DNA from: a bacterium
Lineage (GTDB): Bacteria; Armatimonadota; UBA5829
Assembly: GCA_021371935.1 (NCBI GenBank)
Contig: JAJFVF010000019.1
Span: forward strand, 213,268 to 277,267
Direction of reading: 5' to 3'
Length of the DNA stretch: 64,000 bases
The notes beneath the pieces are model-generated. The model was given only the letters and a program-made list of their open reading frames with translations. It did no database searches and was not told the origin of the DNA. Positions within the stretch are counted from its first letter, which is position 1. Every line of letters starts with the position of its first letter. The position numbers and the translations under genes were made by a program. Positions 60,060-64,000 of the stretch are shown piece after piece.

Positions 60060-61406
60060 TCAGGTCATTGCGGTCGCGCCGTGTTCTTTGGTGATCGTTT
60101 CGGCAAAGACTTTTGCCATGGCAAGCTCGGCTTCGCTGAAAGTGTCATTTTTCAACACGAAATACGGCGGATCCTGCATATAAGTTATGCCTAGACGTGC
60201 GGCATCGGTGCGTAACTGGGTGCCGTTGAGCACACACAGCAAATTGATAAAGAGCTTGTCGACATTGAGCGAATATACGAAGCGAACCCCTTCGAGAAAC
60301 GAGAAAAAGTTGTCACCCGCAAGCCCCAGCAGCAAATATACGCTCACATGTTTGTTGAGAGCCTGCAGAAGTCTGACACCGTTGATAAAGCGGTCACGCA
60401 CAAATGTGCGGTTAATTGCTGTAAGCGCTGACGGGTTGATGCTCTGCAAGCCAACGTCGAATAGAGTGAAATGCTTCAGCAGGCCGACATTCTTATCATT
60501 GATAAGCTCTGCATATATCTCCACGGAACACGTGTACTTTCCGCAGCCTGCCACATGTTTCGAGAGAATATTACTGATCTGCTCGAGCCGTGAGATATCG
60601 TTGTTGCCGACAATCGGGTCGAGGAAATGGAAATGTCTGACGCCGTTTTTCACTGCATCTGCTATCTCTTTTTCGACCCTCGAAATGGAAAAATAGCGGA
60701 CGCCAGCATATTTTTTGCCCTCAAAACAAAAAGTGCATCTGAAACGGCACCCTCTGGATGTCTCGATCATGATTCCCAGGTGATTGTGCTTGCCTATCCT
60801 GATCTCATGAGCAAGATATGGTGAGGGTATCGAGTCGAGATTGTCGATGAGCATACCGGGTGGATTGGATACTTGCCTGTCACCTTTACGAAACGAAATT
60901 GCCGGGATGTCATCCAAGCTCGACATATCGTCAAATATATAAGACCGGAGCAGGCGTCGAAAAGTCTCTTCTCCTTCTCCATCCACGCAGATATCGACTT
61001 CGGGATGTTCTTTGAGGTAATCGATCTCTGAGTTCGTGATCTCCTGGCCGCCGATGATGACAACGACTTTTGGCAGAAGCCGTTTAAGGATTCGTATCGT
61101 CTCCAGCGTGCGCCGGATGTTCCATATGTTGCATGAAAAGCCTGCGATGCTCGGTCTGGTGAGAGCAATCCTCAATGCGGCAAGCACGGGACTTATGCGG
61201 ACTCCCATCTCGATTATGTTTATGTTCAGTCTGTCTCTGAGGTCCGGGTCCTGCAAGGCATATAACTTTAGGTAATACAGCGCCAGGGCATAGTTTCTTT
61301 CGATATTCAGAGAAATCAACGCTATTCTTGCCCGTTTGAGCGTGGTGTCTGACAATTCGTTCACCCATCGTTGCAACTTACCACTTGTAAACTGTATACC
61401 GATCAA
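60060..61406 (-). CDS. B12-binding-type radical-SAM enzyme F
   Basis: 448 residues; TTG start 61406, or GTG 61364 (VNELSDTTLKRARIALISLN) with equal likelihood. The N-terminal Rossmann-like domain has the order of B12-binding domains (PKVVVIIGGQEITNSEIDYLKEHPEVDICVDGEGEETF), but the DxHxxG cobalamin motif is not visible. The radical-SAM core has C220, C224, C227 (SRGCRFRCTFCFEG). Class-B enzymes of this kind methylate or rearrange unactivated carbons. It is upstream of and co-transcribed with the gene at 59135. Confidence 0.8.
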   Translation of the reverse strand: MIGIQFTSGKLQRWVNELSDTTLKRARIALISLNIERNYALALYYLKLYALQDPDLRDRLNINIIEMGVRISPVLAALRIALTRPSIAGFSCNIWNIRRTLETIRILKRLLPKVVVIIGGQEITNSEIDYLKEHPEVDICVDGEGEETFRRLLRSYIFDDMSSLDDIPAISFRKGDRQVSNPPGMLIDNLDSIPSPYLAHEIRIGKHNHLGIMIETSRGCRFRCTFCFEGKKYAGVRYFSISRVEKEIADAVKNGVRHFHFLDPIVGNNDISRLEQISNILSKHVAGCGKYTCSVEIYAELINDKNVGLLKHFTLFDVGLQSINPSALTAINRTFVRDRFINGVRLLQALNKHVSVYLLLGLAGDNFFSFLEGVRFVYSLNVDKLFINLLCVLNGTQLRTDAARLGITYMQDPPYFVLKNDTFSEAELAMAKVFAETITKEHGATAMT

Positions 61407-61508
61407 TACAACTGTCGGATAAATCAGTTTACTTTTTATGCGGGTATGCTGTCAACAGCAACGTGTATCCCGGCAAGCATGGGACGGAGATTTACTTTTT
61501 GAATGATA

Positions 61509-61931
61509 CTAAAACGGTCCAGTCCGCAGGAGCACGTTGATGAATGCGAACACGCCTATGAGCGTCAATAGTAGAGCCGTTATGACAGCCAGAGACCAAG
61601 TGTTGATTCGCTCAGCAGCCCCGATCTTCTTGAGGAAATGCCAGTGCTGGCCGACGGCCAGCACCAGTGCGATCGTCCCGAGAGCGATAAGTGCCAGCCC
61701 GAGATGCCGGGGAGCCTGTGCTCTCATAGTGTAGTGGAAGCCCTCGGCTTGGCGAAGGTAGTCGAAAAACTTGAAGATGGTGAAACCGAACCCGATCAGA
61801 GAGATCGAGGTTCTGATCCAAGCCATCAGAGTCCTGTCGGCAGCGATGACGGTGCGTTGAAGCGCAAGATCAGTTCGTTCCTGAGCGAGATGGTCGGCAT
61901 TAGCCTCATTATTTTCCGGTGTCTCACTCAT
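61509..61931 (-). CDS. DUF202 (YidH-like) membrane protein
   Basis: 140 residues with AGGAG before the ATG. The family motif is LQRTVIAADRTLMAWIRTSISLIGFGFTIFKFFDYL, followed by two more membrane helices. Function unknown. It lies downstream of anSME on the same strand with a 20-base gap, so co-transcription is likely. Confidence 0.9.
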   Translation of the reverse strand: MSETPENNEANADHLAQERTDLALQRTVIAADRTLMAWIRTSISLIGFGFTIFKFFDYLRQAEGFHYTMRAQAPRHLGLALIALGTIALVLAVGQHWHFLKKIGAAERINTWSLAVITALLLTLIGVFAFINVLLRTGPF

Positions 61932-61951
61932 TGCGCGTATCTCCTTTCGGC

Positions 61952-63139
61952 TTAACGAGTTGAATTATCGCTCAAAACCTGCATCACCTCGTCTGCAAAA
62001 CGCCCGCTTCTAATCAGTTCTGCCATAATGCGCATGGGCTTTTCAGTGTGGCTGAAAAATGCTTTCAGTCCTTCGCATAAATAGTTGATGCCTGAATCGG
62101 AGATGCGGTTCTTCGGGCATTCGCCATAACAAGTAAACAGATACTTGCACTCGCGGCAGTATTCAGGCAGGGCATTGAACTTGGCCGAGCCGAACCACCT
62201 CTGCCTTTCACCAAGGACCAGTTGGTCGATAGGCGTCTCGGTGATATTGCCAAGCAAGTGCTCCGGCTCGACGAAATGATCGCACGAGTACACGTCGCCG
62301 TTGTGCTCCAGCACGACACTGTCACCGCAGGTTGGACGCAATACACACAGTGTCGAATATCCTCGAACCCAGGACGCAAGCACACCATCGAAGAAAATTA
62401 CAAACATCTTTCCCACGTCTCTGCGCACCCACTCGTCGAATATCTCGATGAGAAACCGGCCGTATTGTGCTGGATGCACCGACCTGTCGGTGACGCGGTC
62501 TCCATCCTGGAATCCGGTATCATTGTCCCTTTCGACAATAGGAATAAACTGCAGATATGGCGCTTGAAGTTCGTCCCGAAAGAATTTGTAGACTTCCAGT
62601 GGATGCATGCTGTTCACTGCGTTGACTGTGCAGAGGATGTTGAATTGCACATCGTGTGTCCGCATAAGTTTTGCCGCCCGAATCACACGGTCATAAACAG
62701 AATTGCCCGAACGGTCTCTACGATAAGCATCATGAAGCTTCTTGGGACCATCAAGACTAAGACCCACCAGGAAGTTGTTCTCGCGCAGAAAAGAGCACCA
62801 TTGCTCATCAATCAGAACTCCATTGGTCTGCATGGTATTTTCAACTTGCATCCCAGGCTTGAGATATCTTTTCTCCACCTCAATCGCACGCTTGAAGAAA
62901 TCCAAGCCCATCATGGTCGGCTCACCACCCTGCCATGCAATGGTTACTGCAGGAGCGTTATGCGCCTCGATTGTCTGGCGGATGTAGGTCTCCATCACTT
63001 CATCCGTCATTCTCAGTGTGCTCCCTGGATAAAGCCCGGCTTTTTTGAGAAAGAAGCAGTAGTCGCAGCGGAGGTTGCAGTCCGCTCCGGTCGGCTTTGC
63101 CATTACGTGAAACGAGCTAAGTGTGTCTGGACGTTTCAT
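61952..63139 (-). CDS. anaerobic sulfatase-maturating enzyme (anSME)
   Basis: 395 residues, normal size. C21, C25, C28 (ADCNLRCDYCFFLKK), WQGGEPTMMG and QTNGVLIDEQW are anSME signatures. The SPASM domain has CVLRPTCGDS, YSCDHFVEP, LPEYCRECKYLFTCYGECPKNR. It converts Cys or Ser in sulfatases to formylglycine without oxygen. No sulfatase gene is in the window, but the lyase, GH42 and beta-helix genes show polysaccharide use, so sulfated substrates are plausible. Overlaps the marC stop. Confidence 0.92.
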   Translation of the reverse strand: MKRPDTLSSFHVMAKPTGADCNLRCDYCFFLKKAGLYPGSTLRMTDEVMETYIRQTIEAHNAPAVTIAWQGGEPTMMGLDFFKRAIEVEKRYLKPGMQVENTMQTNGVLIDEQWCSFLRENNFLVGLSLDGPKKLHDAYRRDRSGNSVYDRVIRAAKLMRTHDVQFNILCTVNAVNSMHPLEVYKFFRDELQAPYLQFIPIVERDNDTGFQDGDRVTDRSVHPAQYGRFLIEIFDEWVRRDVGKMFVIFFDGVLASWVRGYSTLCVLRPTCGDSVVLEHNGDVYSCDHFVEPEHLLGNITETPIDQLVLGERQRWFGSAKFNALPEYCRECKYLFTCYGECPKNRISDSGINYLCEGLKAFFSHTEKPMRIMAELIRSGRFADEVMQVLSDNSTR

Positions 63140-63747
63140 TTGAACAACCCCAGTCTCTCAAACGCTGTTATGAGCACATCAACTGCGAGTGCTGTCTGAA
63201 ATAGATACAATACAACACCGACAACAGCGAGAGTCACTGCGCCGCCAAGCGATTTTAGAATTTTGTCTGCAGTGAGCATAGCAACAAGGTTAAGAACCAT
63301 AACCCCGATCAGGATTGCGATAATAATTCCGATACCCGCCCAATCGCGTGCTGTCATAGTGAAATACATAATTGCCGCAATTCCAGCAGGCGTGATGGAA
63401 TGCGGCAGTGTGAGTGGAAAGACCGACAGGCTCAGCCCCGGTTCCTCTGGTGGTGCCGGCGGCTTTGTGGGTCGACGCAGTGTGTGAATACTTTCAAGTC
63501 CCCACAGAAACAGCACAAGCCCTCCAGTTATGGCAACTGCGTTCTGCGATATCCCCCAACTGGCAGTCAGACGATTTGCTATCAGGGCTAGAATGACAAC
63601 TATAAGTGTCGACAGCCTGAATGTGCTGAATGCGATGGCACGACGAAGAGATGGATCAGCATTCGTGGTAAGGTTTGTGAACGGTACAATGAGCTTGATC
63701 GGACCAAGAGTTATAAAGAAGAAGATAAACACCTTACTCAGTTCCAC
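63136..63747 (-). CDS. MarC-family integral membrane protein
   Basis: 203 residues, GTG start 63747. Six membrane helices are apparent. Typical MarC features are FFITLGPIKLIVPF, AITGGLVLFLWGLESI and a PLTLPHSITPAGIAAIMYF motif. The PP-rich loop (RRPTKPPAPPEEPG) separates the halves. Function is not known for the family. It overlaps anSME by four bases. Confidence 0.88.
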   Translation of the reverse strand: MELSKVFIFFFITLGPIKLIVPFTNLTTNADPSLRRAIAFSTFRLSTLIVVILALIANRLTASWGISQNAVAITGGLVLFLWGLESIHTLRRPTKPPAPPEEPGLSLSVFPLTLPHSITPAGIAAIMYFTMTARDWAGIGIIIAILIGVMVLNLVAMLTADKILKSLGGAVTLAVVGVVLYLFQTALAVDVLITAFERLGLFK

Positions 63748-63772
63748 ATGCGATCCCCCGAGTTTTCATTCG

Positions 63773-64000
63773 TTACAAAGTGAGCGCCAACTCCAGCCAT
63801 CCCGAGTTACCTTCAAATCTGTGCTGAGTGTCAAGCTCGGTTATAAACTTGCCGATTAGGGTTATTGTCGTATTTCCAGCTTGTGCGTCATATGTGATGA
63901 GCGGTCCTATCCCAAATGTTCTGCCTTTGAAACCTCCCAGTCTGGCTCCTGGTCCGCTGTCTGGCGTTGTCTGCCATAGTGCATAACCAGTCAGTCCAGC
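63773..64000 (-). CDS. C-terminus of an outer-membrane beta-barrel protein (truncated by window edge)
   Basis: 75 residues before the TAA at 63773-63775; the start lies beyond base 64000. The sequence GGFKGRTFGIGPLITYDAQAGNTTITLIGKFITELDTQHRFEGNSGWLELALTL has alternating strands. It resembles the end of MetA/SphA-type barrel proteins (phenol-degradation MetA family). Small and partial, so only the class can be suggested. Confidence 0.55.
   Translation of the reverse strand, partial: AGLTGYALWQTTPDSGPGARLGGFKGRTFGIGPLITYDAQAGNTTITLIGKFITELDTQHRFEGNSGWLELALTL

Noticed and set aside
31239-60108. Shared 15-mer TGGTGATCGTTTCGG at 31240 and 60090
   Set aside because: One exact 15-base match within 64 kb can occur by chance, and the second copy is inside a coding region with a natural reading.
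1-64000. tRNA, rRNA or riboswitch genes, including a cobalamin riboswitch before nrdJ
   Set aside because: No cloverleaf, rRNA sequence or B12-box-like motif was found by reading; a covariance-model search would be needed to exclude weak cases.

Overview
This 64 kb window looks like the chromosome of an anaerobic, Gram-negative-type (diderm) bacterium. Signs of an outer membrane are an LptD/OstA-like protein, an LptF/G permease and a truncated beta-barrel gene at the right edge. Signs of anaerobic life are a class II (B12-dependent) ribonucleotide reductase, a carbonyl-branch Wood-Ljungdahl gene set, an FprA flavodiiron protein, an anaerobic sulfatase-maturase and about six radical-SAM enzymes. 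Parallel beta-helix proteins with an 'IGADEY' motif, a PEP-CTERM protein and a stand-alone CphA N-terminal-like domain fit Armatimonadota or a related environmental phylum. That placement is inference only; there is no rRNA or other phylogenetic marker here.

Layout. 1-8.4 kb: an Rhs polymorphic-toxin locus. It has a main Rhs gene ending in an HNH-type nuclease, two displaced C-terminal cassettes, three different immunity genes and a second, broken Rhs gene. 8.5-17.2 kb: a giant secreted heparinase II/III-type lyase, a clipped XRE regulator, PspA with a coiled-coil membrane partner, and a PEP-CTERM protein. 17.2-25 kb: cell envelope and division genes (LptD-like, LptF/G, FtsE, FtsX, an EnvC-like M23 factor, an STN-domain protein). 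25-34.8 kb: a CphA-N-like protein, an alpha/alpha-barrel protein, nrdR and nrdJ, a degenerate M23 protein, a thioredoxin-like frame split by TGA, a DNA methyltransferase and DAHP synthase.

35-44 kb: a compact one-carbon operon. It encodes a folate-independent core methionine synthase (MesB-like), the nickel-insertion ATPase CooC, a short CooS-like protein missing half of the usual C-cluster ligands, and a 1112-residue fusion of acetyl-CoA synthase (AcsB) to the corrinoid-protein small subunit (AcsD). FprA, exonuclease III, an FAH-family enzyme and a DUF1622 protein follow.

44.8-48.7 kb: a secreted beta-helix protein and a GH42-like glycosidase. 48.9-61.4 kb: the most striking locus, a probable undescribed RiPP system. 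It has a 47-residue precursor whose C-terminus is almost all tyrosine (seven in a row at the end), a PqqD-type recognition protein, a lasso-B2-like cysteine protease homologue, an HprK-like kinase, four co-directional radical-SAM enzymes, an ABC exporter and a nucleotidyltransferase-fold protein. Two further radical-SAM genes converge on it. It resembles a lasso-peptide accessory set in which the cyclase is replaced by radical-SAM enzymes. 61.5-64 kb: DUF202, anSME, MarC and a truncated outer-membrane protein.

Several dispersed repeat families lie between the genes: degenerate heptanucleotide arrays that repeatedly contain or touch stop codons, a GC-rich 25-bp element in seven copies, and twin-hairpin elements of about 68 bp.
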